Below are positions 25,029-33,640 of a DNA stretch of 42,448 nt, piece after piece. Each line of letters begins with the position of its first letter. Position 1 is the stretch's first letter. The DNA lies in contig JAUNDA010000010.1 of assembly GCA_030526295.1 (NCBI GenBank), forward strand, positions 1-42,448, given 5' to 3'. Below the pieces are notes generated by a model that was given only the letters and a program-made list of their open reading frames with translations, was not told the DNA's origin and ran no database searches. The position numbers and the translations under genes were made by a program. The stretch comes from Eubacteriales bacterium. Its GTDB lineage: Bacteria; Bacillota; Clostridia; Lachnospirales; Lachnospiraceae.

Positions 25029-25780
25029 GCTTTCTCCTCCTCTGCTGTTCTGTCCTTATATACGCCAAGCGGATAGTAAGGAATCATAGCCTCGTCAATC
25101 CACTCAAGAGCCTTGTCAGGTGTCATGCCCCAGTTTGTCGGACATGCTGAGATAACCTCTACAAATGAGAAGCCCTTCTTGTTGATCTGGTTCTCAAATG
25201 CCTTTTTGATGGCCTTGCCTGCCTTTCTTACGTTTGCAGGATTGTTAACTGCAACTCTCTCGATGTAGCATGGGCCCTCAAGTGTAGCAAGAAGCTCACT
25301 TACCCTTACAGGCCATCCGCAGTGAGATGTGTCTCTTCCATATGGAGAGGTCTGTGTAACCTGTCCCGGAAGTGATGTCGGAGCCATCTGTCCGCCTGTC
25401 ATGCCGTAAATGGCATTGTTTACGAAGATAATTGTGATATTTTCATTTCTTGCTGCTGAATGAACTGTCTCAGCCATACCGATTGAAGCAAGGTCTCCGT
25501 CACCCTGGTATGAGAAAACAACCTTTGAAGGGTTGGCTCTCTTTATTCCAGTTGCAACTGCCGGAGCTCTACCGTGAGCAGCCTCAATCATGTCAACATC
25601 AAAATAGTTATAAGCAAATACTGCACAGCCTACAGGTGCAACACCGATTGTCTCTCCCTGGATACCAAGTGAGTCAATTGCCTCTGCAACAAGTCTGTGA
25701 ATGATACCATGTGTGCATCCGGGACAGTAATGAAGCGGTGCATCGAGAAGTGACTTTGGTTTTTCAAATACAACTGCCAT
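25025..25780 (-). CDS. 2-oxoacid:ferredoxin oxidoreductase, beta (TPP-binding) subunit
   Basis: 251 residues. The thiamine pyrophosphate site is [12 protein letters not shown] followed by [18 protein letters not shown] near residue 20 and the [13 protein letters not shown] region are typical of KorB/VorA-type subunits. It holds the TPP where the 2-oxoacid is cleaved or formed. Overlaps the alpha and gamma genes by 1-4 nt. Confidence 0.94.
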   Translation of the reverse strand: MAVVFEKPKSLLDAPLHYCPGCTHGIIHRLVAEAIDSLGIQGETIGVAPVGCAVFAYNYFDVDMIEAAHGRAPAVATGIKRANPSKVVFSYQGDGDLASIGMAETVHSAARNENITIIFVNNAIYGMTGGQMAPTSLPGQVTQTSPYGRDTSHCGWPVRVSELLATLEGPCYIERVAVNNPANVRKAGKAIKKAFENQINKKGFSFVEVISACPTNWGMTPDKALEWIDEAMIPYYPLGVYKDRTAEEEKA

Positions 25781-26850
25781 TATCTGTTACCTCCGTTCTG
25801 TTCATTAGCTGCCTCAATTGCTGCAAGAACCTCCTCAGGTGAAGGAATCATTCCGCCAGCCCTCGAGCATAAGCTTACAGGTCTTCTGCACTCTGTTGAA
25901 AGCTTTACATCCTCAATCATCTGACCCATTGAAAGCTCAACTGAGATGAATGCCTTGCACTTATCGGCTGCCTTATTAAGTGCCTCCTTCGGGAATGGCC
26001 AGAGGGTAATCGGTCTGATCATTCCTACCTTGATGCCCTTTTCCCTTGCTGCTCTTACTGCGTTTCTTGAGACCCTTGATGCGATACCGAATGCAACTAC
26101 GCAAATCTCAGCATCCTCCATCATGAATTCCTCGCATCTTGCCTCGTTTGCCTCTACTACTGCATAACGCTCATATCTTGAAACGTTCCACTGCTCAAGC
26201 TCTTCAGGAGCCAGTGAAAGCGATGTGATTACATTATGATGATCCCTGTTACCCTTACCTGTAAGAGCATATGGCTTTTCATACTGTGTTGGCTCTGTCT
26301 CAGGCATTGCAACAGGCTCCATCATCTGACCGATTGTACCATCTGCAAGAATCATTGCAGGAATGCGGTACTTGTCAGAAAGATCGAATGCAAGACCTGT
26401 CATGTCTGCCATTTCCTGAACTGTTGCAGGAGCGAGAACGATAAGGTGGTAGTCACCATGTCCGCCGCCACGTGTAGCCTGGAAATAGTCTGACTGTGAT
26501 GGCTGGATTCCACCAAGTCCAGGGCCGCCTCTCTGTACATTTACGATAACTGCCGGAAGATCACTTCCTGCAAGGTATGAGATGCCCTCTCCCTTTAATG
26601 AGATTCCCGGTGAGGATGATGATGTCATACATCTCTTTCCTGCTGCCGAGCATCCGTAAATCATATTGATTGCGGCAATTTCACTTTCTGCCTGAAGGAA
26701 GCAGCCACCGATCTTCGGCATGCGCTTAGCCATATAGGCAGCAATTTCTGTCTGCGGGGTAATCGGGTAGCCGAAATAATGTCTGCATCCGGCCTTGATA
26801 GCCGCTTCCGCGATTGCCTCATTACCTTTCATTAAAACCTTCTCAGCCAT
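25780..26850 (-). CDS. vorB: 3-methyl-2-oxobutanoate:ferredoxin oxidoreductase subunit alpha (VorB type)
   Basis: 356 residues. [57 protein letters not shown] and [19 protein letters not shown] follow the VorB pattern of the branched-chain 2-oxoacid enzyme. In the oxidative direction it turns branched 2-oxoacids into branched acyl-CoA, and in the reductive direction it fixes CO2 onto acyl-CoA. The branched-chain aminotransferase in the same operon supports this substrate class; a 2-oxoglutarate specificity cannot be excluded by sequence alone. GAGAGG precedes ATG at 26850. Confidence 0.9.
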   Translation of the reverse strand: MAEKVLMKGNEAIAEAAIKAGCRHYFGYPITPQTEIAAYMAKRMPKIGGCFLQAESEIAAINMIYGCSAAGKRCMTSSSSPGISLKGEGISYLAGSDLPAVIVNVQRGGPGLGGIQPSQSDYFQATRGGGHGDYHLIVLAPATVQEMADMTGLAFDLSDKYRIPAMILADGTIGQMMEPVAMPETEPTQYEKPYALTGKGNRDHHNVITSLSLAPEELEQWNVSRYERYAVVEANEARCEEFMMEDAEICVVAFGIASRVSRNAVRAAREKGIKVGMIRPITLWPFPKEALNKAADKCKAFISVELSMGQMIEDVKLSTECRRPVSLCSRAGGMIPSPEEVLAAIEAANEQNGGNR

Positions 26851-26853
26851 ATC

Positions 26854-27057
26854 TTACCTCTCTACCGTAATAATGCAGTCAGGGCACATGAGTGCGCAGG
26901 ATGCACATCCAACACATGCCTCCATATCATTTACCGTTGCCGCACTGTAGCCCTTCTTGTTAAGGGTGTCGGATAAAACGATGATGTGCTTTGGGCAGGC
27001 TGATACACAAAGTCCGCAGCCCTTGCACATATCGGTATTAAAACTTACTTTAGCCAT
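26854..27057 (-). CDS. 2 x [4Fe-4S] ferredoxin, delta subunit
   Basis: 67 residues with two complete ferredoxin motifs: Cys11, 14, 17, 21 and Cys48, 51, 54, 58. It is the delta subunit that links the oxidoreductase to free ferredoxin. It overlaps the P-loop ATPase gene by 8 nt and sits 3 nt before the alpha gene. Confidence 0.95.
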   Translation of the reverse strand: MAKVSFNTDMCKGCGLCVSACPKHIIVLSDTLNKKGYSAATVNDMEACVGCASCALMCPDCIITVER

Positions 27058-27733
27058 TTTTATTTACCTCTGCAAAATACTTAAACTGAAGCCTTAGTCC
27101 GAAGATGTTTTCCTCCGGAACGAGTTCCTTCACCTTATCCGCAAGCCTCTCCTCCACGGTGGTCATAACACAGGGAAGTCCGCTTAATTTTTCAAGCTCG
27201 CGAACCTTTTTCACACTGTCCGCTATATCCTGCGCCTCTGTTTCCTCACCAAGGTTCGAATTATTGATTATTGCAGTAAACTGAAGGTGGTCTGCTGCCT
27301 CTATTTCCTTCATTACCTCAAGTGCCGCTTTTGCGTCACGCGTTAAGGGTCTGAAGAAATTGACAACAAAGAACTTCTCGTAATTGTCCTCCTCCTTTAG
27401 ATACGGGATAAGACGTCCGAGTGCCAAAGCACCCCTGTCGTCTCCCCCGATATCAATACAGGAATAGCAGGATTTGTCCTCCACGCTCCTGTAGATTTCA
27501 GCAGGAAGTGCCGGAAGGTCGACATTTGAATTGGCATAGGCAGATGAAATGAATTCGATGCCAGCCCTTTCAAAATCCTCTTTGCTGTCCTTTGTTCTGA
27601 AGTACGGATTTACAATGTCGAGGTCCGCAACAATCACCCTTTTGCCCTCATCACGAAGACGGAAGGCATAATTTACTGCAATATTCGTTTTTCCGCTGCC
27701 GTAGTGGCCTGCGAATAATGCGATTCTTTTCAT
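27050..27733 (-). CDS. P-loop ATPase of the ParA/CobQ-like class
   Basis: 227 residues. Walker A-like AGHYGSGKTN (about 8-17), a switch segment VIVADLDIVNPYFRTKD, and VVNFFRPLTRDAKAA. It lacks domains that would name a substrate. Placed between the aminotransferase (ATGA overlap) and the ferredoxin subunit, it may help assemble or activate the oxidoreductase, for example its Fe-S clusters; that is inference from position only. Confidence 0.82.
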   Translation of the reverse strand: MKRIALFAGHYGSGKTNIAVNYAFRLRDEGKRVIVADLDIVNPYFRTKDSKEDFERAGIEFISSAYANSNVDLPALPAEIYRSVEDKSCYSCIDIGGDDRGALALGRLIPYLKEEDNYEKFFVVNFFRPLTRDAKAALEVMKEIEAADHLQFTAIINNSNLGEETEAQDIADSVKKVRELEKLSGLPCVMTTVEERLADKVKELVPEENIFGLRLQFKYFAEVNKNG

Positions 27734-28833
27734 CAGTCTACCTTAATACCTGTCTCGAATACCCATCCGCCCATGAAGTCTTCTACCTTACCGGTCTGCA
27801 TGCCGTAAAGGTTGTCATAGAGCTTCTGTGCAAGAGGTCCTACCTCGCCGTTTGCAACAACGTAGTCTGTACCCTTTACGCAAAGGCATCCGATTGGTGA
27901 AATAACAGCTGCTGTTCCACTTGCGAAGATTTCCTCAAGGCTTCCGTCCTTTGATGCCTCCATAACCTCATCGATTGAAAGCTTTCTCTCTGATACCGGA
28001 ACGCCCCACTTTGTGAGCATCTGGATTACTGAATTTCTTGTGATTCCCGGAAGGATTGTGCCGCTTGTAAGAGGAGCTGTGATTACCTCACCGTTAATCT
28101 TGAAGAATGCATTTGATGTACCGATTTCCTCAACATACTTATGCTCAGCTGCATCAAGCCATAAAACGTCCTTACAGTTCCACTTGATGGCTTCCTTTGA
28201 AGCTCTCATTCCGCCGCCGTAGTTTCCGCCGCACTTAGCGAAGCCAGTGCCGCCCTTTGCTGCACGGATGTACTCATCCTGAACATAGATACGTGTTGTG
28301 TGAAGTCCTGTGTCATTTGCTGCATAGTATGAACCTGTCGGGCTTAAGATAATCATGAAGCGGTAATGCTTTGCAGGAAGAACTGAGAATGAAACCTCAT
28401 CACCGAAGATGAATGGACGGATGTAAAGTGCTGTATTTGGAGCCTTTGGAACCCAGTCTGCATCAACACTGATAAGTGCCTTAACAGCCTCAACGAGAAG
28501 TCCGTCTGGAAGCTCCGGAATGCACATACGCTCATTTGTTCTCTTCATTCTTGCCTCGTTCATGTCAGGACGGAAAAGAAGGATTTCTCCATCAGCCCTG
28601 CGGTATGCCTTCATACCCTCGAACATCATCTGGGCATAGTGAAGAACACATGAAGCAGGCTCGATCATGATTGGTGCATGTGGAACGATTCTTCCGTCAT
28701 GCCAGCCCTGGCCCTCATCATAGTCCATAACGAACATATGGTCTGTGAAATAACGTGCAAAGCCCATTGTACTTTCGTCTGCAGGTCTTTCCTTCGGGTT
28801 TGTTGTTCTTGTTACAGGAAATTCGTACTTCAT
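27733..28833 (-). CDS. ilvE: Branched-chain amino acid aminotransferase
   Basis: 366-residue class IV PLP enzyme of the longer (eukaryote-like/BCAT) subtype. The PLP lysine is Lys200 in GTGFAKCGGNYGG. Other marks: MMFEGMKAYRR, LYIRPFIFG, GTSNAFFKI and TLPGI-like TILPGITRNS. It interconverts Val, Ile and Leu with their 2-oxoacids using glutamate. GGAGAG precedes ATG at 28833. Its position directly before the oxidoreductase genes links the 2-oxoacid pool to the amino acids. Confidence 0.95.
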   Translation of the reverse strand: MKYEFPVTRTTNPKERPADESTMGFARYFTDHMFVMDYDEGQGWHDGRIVPHAPIMIEPASCVLHYAQMMFEGMKAYRRADGEILLFRPDMNEARMKRTNERMCIPELPDGLLVEAVKALISVDADWVPKAPNTALYIRPFIFGDEVSFSVLPAKHYRFMIILSPTGSYYAANDTGLHTTRIYVQDEYIRAAKGGTGFAKCGGNYGGGMRASKEAIKWNCKDVLWLDAAEHKYVEEIGTSNAFFKINGEVITAPLTSGTILPGITRNSVIQMLTKWGVPVSERKLSIDEVMEASKDGSLEEIFASGTAAVISPIGCLCVKGTDYVVANGEVGPLAQKLYDNLYGMQTGKVEDFMGGWVFETGIKVD

Positions 28834-28872
28834 AATTTTTCTCTCCTATATATAAAAAATGTTGTTACTGAT

Positions 28873-29655
28873 TTATATGTACATCTCGGGGCGTCTGTCC
28901 CTGAATACATTTATCGATTCACGTATACCCTTGATTATTGACATGTCACAGTCGGCGCTTATGCTTTCCTCATGCTCTCCGGCGCAGATAAGCTCCCTGC
29001 CCCACGGATCGAATATCACCGAACCGCCGCCGTAAACAGTCTCTCCTGCGCTGCCACATGAGTTGCAGCCCACGGTAAACATCTGGTTTTCAATGGCCCT
29101 TGCCTTTAATAATGTATGGTAATGTTCCATTCTTACCTTTGGCCACTGAGCCACGTTAAAGAGGACATCCACTCCCTCCACGGTCATTGAGCGTGTAAGC
29201 TCCGGGAAACGTACATCATAGCAGATGATGAGTGCACATTTTACACCATCAAGTGTAAACATGCATTTTCTGTCGCCCTTCTGATAGCTTTCATGCTCTC
29301 CCATAGGACTGAAAAGATGCGTCTTGTCATAAGACGCAATTTCCTTTCCCTCACGGTTGAAAACGTGGGCAGTGTTATAAATGTCACTGCCCCTTTTTTC
29401 TGTCACGCTTCCCGCGATTATATTTACCTTTAACTCCTTTGCGAGTCTTCCAGCCATCTCACAGACACGTTCACCGTTTTCATCCGCAAGCGATGCAATG
29501 TCACCATGCGGATAAAAACCCGTGTTCCATGTTTCCGGAAGAACAATTACATCCGGTCCTTCTGAAGCCGCTTTTCTGATAAGGCATTCAGCCTTTTCAA
29601 AATTCTCATCCGGCTTTTCGAAGATCATATCCATCTGTATACATGTAATCTTCAT
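28873..29655 (-). CDS. Carbon-nitrogen hydrolase (nitrilase superfamily, omega-amidase-like)
   Basis: 260 residues with the full catalytic triad: Glu41 (VLPETWNTG), Lys111 (YDKTHLFSP) and Cys145 (IICYDVRFPEL). Length and motifs are closest to Nit2/YafV-type omega-amidases, which hydrolyse alpha-keto-amides left by glutamine transaminases. That would fit beside an aminotransferase, but the amide substrate cannot be read from sequence. GGAG precedes ATG at 29655; 12 nt after the upstream ligase gene and 39 nt before ilvE. Confidence 0.88.
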   Translation of the reverse strand: MKITCIQMDMIFEKPDENFEKAECLIRKAASEGPDVIVLPETWNTGFYPHGDIASLADENGERVCEMAGRLAKELKVNIIAGSVTEKRGSDIYNTAHVFNREGKEIASYDKTHLFSPMGEHESYQKGDRKCMFTLDGVKCALIICYDVRFPELTRSMTVEGVDVLFNVAQWPKVRMEHYHTLLKARAIENQMFTVGCNSCGSAGETVYGGGSVIFDPWGRELICAGEHEESISADCDMSIIKGIRESINVFRDRRPEMYI

Positions 29656-29667
29656 TTAATTCTCCAA

Positions 29668-31941
29668 TCAGAGCTTGTTTCTCTGAATCTTTCCGCTTAT
29701 TGACTTTGGAAGTGAATCGCGGAATACAACTATTCTCGGATACTTGTAAGGAGCCGTATGTGTCTTTACATAGTTCTGGATTTCCTTCTTGAGCTCCTCT
29801 GTCGGCTCTGTACCCTTTGTGAGAACGATGCTTGCCTTTACAACCTGACCTCTTACCTCGTCCGGTGCAGCACTTACGCCACACTCAAGAACGTATGGAA
29901 GCTCCATGATAACTGACTCGATCTCGAACGGTCCGATACGGTATCCTGAAGACTTGATAACGTCATCTGCACGTCCGACATACCATAAGAAGCCGTCCTC
30001 ATCCTGGTAAGCGACATCGCCTGTATGGTAGAAGCCATCGTGCCAAACCTCTGCTGTCTTCTCCTCGTCGTCGTAGTAGCCCTGGAAAAGTCCCGGAGGT
30101 ACTGTCTCTGATGTCTTGACACAGATCTCACCTGACTCACCGATCTCGGCCTCTTCTCCATCGGCCTTAAGAACGTGGATGTCGTAAAGAGGCGTTGCCT
30201 TACCCATTGAACCGATCTTATGTGGCTCACCGAGAAGGTTACCGATCATGAGTGTGCCCTCAGTCTGGCCGAAGCCTTCCTTGATACGAAGTCCCGTAGC
30301 CTTTTCAAACTGGCGGTAAACCTCAGGGTTAAGTGCCTCACCTGCTGTTGTCATATGAACAACCGATGAAAGGTCATATTTGGAGATGTCCTCCTTAACC
30401 ATCATTCTGAGCATTGTTGGCGGTGCACAGAAGGATGTGATGTGATACTTTGCAAAGAGCGGAAGGATATCCGATGCAGAGAATCTTTCAAAGTCATAAA
30501 CGAATACTGCTGCCTCACAGAGCCACTGGCCGTAGAGCTTGCCCCAGAGTGATTTGCCCCAGCCTGTGTCTGAGATTGTGAAGTGAAGTCCGTCGTCGAG
30601 AACTCCGTGCCAGTACTTTGCTGTCATGTAGTGGCCGAGTGCATACAGGTAGCTGTGCTTTACAAGCTTCGGATAACCTGTTGTTCCCGATGAGAAGAAT
30701 GCGATCATTGTGTCATTTCCGCATGGTGTCTCATCTGAACGGTAGAAGTGTGCACTGTACATCGGGAATTCCTCATCGAAGCAGTGCCATCCGTCCCTTC
30801 TCTCTCCGCCTACGCTTATCTTGAGTGTAAGACTCGGACATGTCTTCTGTGCGAGGTCAACCTGGTGTGTTGCATCTCCATAGCCTGTGCAGACGATTGC
30901 CTTAACTCCGGCCTTCTGGAAACGGTACTCATAGTCATGTGCAATCAGCTGGTCTGTAGCCGGGATTGCGATAGCACCGATCTTGTGGCATGCAAGGATT
31001 GAATACCAGAACTCGTACTGTCTTCTTAAGACGAGCATAACCTTGTCGCCCTTCTTGATTCCAAGTGCCTGGAAATAGTTTGCTGTCTGGTTTGAAGCAC
31101 GCTTGATATCCCTGAATGTAAAGCGTCTCTCAGCCTTCTCAGCTGTAAGATGAACCATAGCGAGCTTATCAGGGCTCTTTCTTGCGATTTCATCCACGAT
31201 ATCGAATGCGAAGTTGAACTTGTCGAGGTTCTTGAAGTTAAGCTTCTTAAGAACTCCGTTCTCATCCTCGTCACAGGTTACATACTTATCTGAAACATAT
31301 GCCTTCTTAACCTGCTTTGCCTTCGGGATGAGTGTCTCACGGATAAGATCCTCCTTCTGGTCCTCACCCGGAAGAACGACTGCGATAAAGTGACAGTCCT
31401 CTCCGTCAACGGCGATCATACCGTGTGGTGTTGAAGAGTTGTAGAAGATGCTGTCGCCTGGCTCAAGGCATTCCCAGTTGTCACCAACCTGTACCTTAAG
31501 CTTACCGCTTATTACATAGTCAAACTCCTGTCCTGAGTGTGTTGTTGTATGGATTGGCTTGTCCTGAAGCTTCTCATCATACTCATAATGTACATAGTAG
31601 GGCTCAGCAAGCTTCTTTCTGAACATCGGAGCCATGTTGATAATCTCGATGCCGTCTTCCTTTGCTGTTTCCTGACCCTGTCCCTTACGTGTAACGGTAT
31701 AGGACTTAAGCATTGCCGAACGACCTTCAAGAAGATCAGAAATACCGATATCAAAAGTCTGTGCGCATTTATGAATGAATGTAAATGGGAAATCGAGCTG
31801 TCCCTTCTCATACTTTAAGTACTGTTCCTGGGAAACCTCGGTCTTCTCTGCCATCTCGGCGATGCTGTAGCCACATATTGCTCGCATCTCCCTTATACGC
31901 TGACCGACTTCTAATAGCTTGTCTTCTCCTTTGTTTGCCAT
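29668..31941 (-). CDS. HTH-cupin-acyl-CoA ligase fusion
   Basis: 757 residues, three domains. Residues 11-70 are an XRE-type helix-turn-helix (GQRIREMRAICGYSIAEMA). Residues about 118-192 are a cupin with candidate ligands His131/His135, Glu139 and His173 (TPHGMIAV). Residues about 240-757 are an ANL ligase of the medium-chain/benzoate-like type with SSGTTGYPK (417-425), GFGQTEGT, YHTGDVAY, GRADDVIKSSGYRIGP and the end KSISGKIQRNKL. It should activate a carboxylic acid to acyl-CoA and may also bind DNA, a trigger-enzyme arrangement. ATG at 31941 has AGGAGG 6 nt upstream; the in-frame ATG at 31959 lacks this. First structural gene of the ten-gene operon, 71 nt past an attenuator-like terminator. 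Confidence 0.9.
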   Translation of the reverse strand: MANKGEDKLLEVGQRIREMRAICGYSIAEMAEKTEVSQEQYLKYEKGQLDFPFTFIHKCAQTFDIGISDLLEGRSAMLKSYTVTRKGQGQETAKEDGIEIINMAPMFRKKLAEPYYVHYEYDEKLQDKPIHTTTHSGQEFDYVISGKLKVQVGDNWECLEPGDSIFYNSSTPHGMIAVDGEDCHFIAVVLPGEDQKEDLIRETLIPKAKQVKKAYVSDKYVTCDEDENGVLKKLNFKNLDKFNFAFDIVDEIARKSPDKLAMVHLTAEKAERRFTFRDIKRASNQTANYFQALGIKKGDKVMLVLRRQYEFWYSILACHKIGAIAIPATDQLIAHDYEYRFQKAGVKAIVCTGYGDATHQVDLAQKTCPSLTLKISVGGERRDGWHCFDEEFPMYSAHFYRSDETPCGNDTMIAFFSSGTTGYPKLVKHSYLYALGHYMTAKYWHGVLDDGLHFTISDTGWGKSLWGKLYGQWLCEAAVFVYDFERFSASDILPLFAKYHITSFCAPPTMLRMMVKEDISKYDLSSVVHMTTAGEALNPEVYRQFEKATGLRIKEGFGQTEGTLMIGNLLGEPHKIGSMGKATPLYDIHVLKADGEEAEIGESGEICVKTSETVPPGLFQGYYDDEEKTAEVWHDGFYHTGDVAYQDEDGFLWYVGRADDVIKSSGYRIGPFEIESVIMELPYVLECGVSAAPDEVRGQVVKASIVLTKGTEPTEELKKEIQNYVKTHTAPYKYPRIVVFRDSLPKSISGKIQRNKL

Positions 31942-31998
31942 GATAACCTCCTGCCTCACTATTATTTCTTAAGTAACCTTTTGTTATGAATCGTTAAT

Positions 31999-32040
31999 GT
32001 CCTTAAGCATTAAAAAGGACCGCAGCACCTGCCGCAGCCC
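31999..32040 (-). terminator. Attenuator: intrinsic terminator with overlapping alternative hairpin
   Basis: In the minus-strand RNA GGGCUGCGGC (plus 32031-32040), loop AGGU, GCUGCGGUCC (32017-32026) form a 10-bp stem with three G-U pairs, followed by UUUUU (32012-32016). A competing stem, GUCCUU (32015-32020) with AAGGAC (31999-32004), uses the same 3' arm, so the two cannot form together. It lies between a leader peptide gene and the first operon gene. Confidence 0.7.
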
Positions 32041-32072
32041 TCGAATAAACACCTTTTTTCACCCACCGTGTT

Positions 32073-32171
32073 TCAGCATACGACAAATGCACTGTTCTCG
32101 TTCTTAATAATTAGTCCGATAACAGCGATAATAGCTGAAATAATAATGTTAACGATGTTGAAATTAAACAT
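32073..32171 (-). CDS. Ile/Val-rich leader peptide
   Basis: 32 codons plus TGA, with GGAG 6 nt before the ATG. It encodes nine Ile, four Val and one Leu, including Ile-Ile-Ile at codons 9-11 (ATT ATT ATT), two more Ile pairs (14-15 and 21-22) and Val-Val at 30-31 just before the stop. It starts about 23-30 nt after the promoter and ends 33 nt before the terminator stem. This is the layout of an ilv-type attenuation leader: ribosome stalling on Ile/Val codons would favour readthrough. The peptide is also hydrophobic enough to be a small membrane peptide, so a type I toxin-like product is the main alternative. Confidence 0.65.
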   Translation of the reverse strand: MFNFNIVNIIISAIIAVIGLIIKNENSAFVVC

Positions 32172-32200
32172 TGTTTGCTCCAAAAGTTTGTTATGTGACA

Positions 32201-32229
32201 GTTTTAACACCCGAAAATGCAAATGTCAA
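32201..32229 (-). promoter_or_regulatory. Promoter of the branched-chain acid operon
   Basis: On the minus strand TTGACA (plus 32224-32229), 17-nt spacer, TAAAAC (32201-32206) preceded by TGT, an extended -10. Transcription would start about 20 nt before the leader peptide ATG. The 356-nt gap upstream of the ligase gene thus holds promoter, leader peptide and attenuator, plus a GGTTAT/ATAACC hairpin at 32287-32305 near the pepT end. Confidence 0.7.
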
Positions 32230-32315
32230 TTTATACACGAAAATTTGTACAATTTTTGGCTTAATTTTTCTATATATGCACTTTTTGGTTATCCCTTCCA
32301 TAACCTATAGGAATA

Positions 32316-33542
32316 TTATACATCTGTAAACTTCCCACAGATATGCAAAAGCAGCTCCGTCACCTGGTCCATGCTCTCTGCGCAGATGAACTCATTCACG
32401 CCATGGCATGCATGCCCACCGGTTCCGAGATTAGGACACGGAATACCCATGAATGACAATGCAGAGCCATCCGTACCGCCTCTTACAGGAAGCTCCATAA
32501 GCTTAATGCCAAGCTCCCTGTGTGCCTCCCTCACCATTTCGAGCTTATCTTCATGGTCCGGTATAAGCACCTCCGCCATATTTCTGTAGGTGTGGCTTAT
32601 CTCGACGGTTACAGTTCCCTCTCCGTATTTTTCATTAAGATACCCTGCTGCCTTCTTCACCATCTCACCGCGCATGTTTAGCTTCGACGGGTCATGATCC
32701 CTAAGTATATATTTAAGTTCAGCCTTCTCTACCGAGCCCTTCATTTCCGTAAGATGATAGAAGCCGTAACGGCTAAATGTAGCTGCCGGCACCTCACGAG
32801 TTGGCAAAAGCGCATTAAATTCCATTGCAATAAGTGAGGCATTCTTCATTATGCCGTAGGCATATCCCGGATGAACGCTGACTCCATTAATGGTAACACG
32901 TGCCGCGTCCGCGTTGAAGGTCTCAAAATTAAATTCCCCGCACGGCCCACCGTCAACGGTGAAGGCAAACGACGCACCGACCTTTTCCGTGTTGATTTTC
33001 GCCATACCCATTCCGATTTCTTCATCAGGTGAAAAAATCACCCTTATTTCAGGATGTGGAATTGAAGGTTCATTAATCAGTCTTTCCGCCATGCACATGA
33101 TTTCAGCTACACCCGCCTTGTCATCTGCACCAAGAAGCGTCGTACCGTCTGTAACGACAAGTGTCTTTCCCACATATTTCTTAAGTTCAGGGAAGAGTTC
33201 CACGCGTGTTACAGTGTTTTCATTAAGCCTTATGTCCCCGCCGTCATAGTTCTCTATTACTCTTGGTCTCACATTTGTTCCCGATGCATCAGGCGCCGTA
33301 TCCACATGTGCAAGGAATGCAAGCACCGGCTTATCCTCATTTCCCTTTGAAGCCGGAACCGTGGCATAAAGATAGCCGTTTTCGTCAAGCTCCACGTTTC
33401 TGGCTCCGATTGCAATAAGCTCTTCACGAAGCTCCTTTAATAAATCCCACTGCTTCTTAGTTGACGGAAATGTATCCGAATCCTCCATCGACTGTGTGTC
33501 ATAGGTAACATATTTAAGTAATCTCTCATAAGGTCTTAGCAT
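32316..33542 (-). CDS. pepT: Peptidase T (tripeptidase, M20 family)
   Basis: 408 residues, normal length. Zinc ligands are His79 (AHVDTAPD, with Asp81), Asp140/141 (LLGADDKAG), Glu174-175 (SPDEEIGMG), Asp197 (TVDGGP) and a late histidine (GTGGHACHG). It removes the N-terminal residue from tripeptides in the cytoplasm. GAGGAG precedes ATG at 33542. It has no obvious T-rich terminator and lies 87 nt upstream of the operon promoter. Peptide use supplies amino acids, consistent with the neighbouring pathway. Confidence 0.95.
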   Translation of the reverse strand: MLRPYERLLKYVTYDTQSMEDSDTFPSTKKQWDLLKELREELIAIGARNVELDENGYLYATVPASKGNEDKPVLAFLAHVDTAPDASGTNVRPRVIENYDGGDIRLNENTVTRVELFPELKKYVGKTLVVTDGTTLLGADDKAGVAEIMCMAERLINEPSIPHPEIRVIFSPDEEIGMGMAKINTEKVGASFAFTVDGGPCGEFNFETFNADAARVTINGVSVHPGYAYGIMKNASLIAMEFNALLPTREVPAATFSRYGFYHLTEMKGSVEKAELKYILRDHDPSKLNMRGEMVKKAAGYLNEKYGEGTVTVEISHTYRNMAEVLIPDHEDKLEMVREAHRELGIKLMELPVRGGTDGSALSFMGIPCPNLGTGGHACHGVNEFICAESMDQVTELLLHICGKFTDV

Positions 33543-33640
33543 TTCTGTTACTCCTCTTATTATTTATCAGTCTTTTATTTTAGGCTCCCCACAGCCTTAA
33601 AAGCCATTGATGCTGTTTTAGGGTAAATAGCCCTTAGGCT

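Noticed and set aside
32073-32171. Reading the 32-residue hydrophobic peptide as a type I toxin
   Set aside because: Kept only as an alternative. The Ile/Val codon runs, the terminator directly after it and the branched-chain amino acid genes downstream fit an attenuator better, and no antisense RNA promoter stood out.
32287-32305. GGTTAT/ATAACC hairpin just after pepT as a terminator
   Set aside because: On the minus strand it is followed by A residues, not T, so it is not an intrinsic terminator for pepT.
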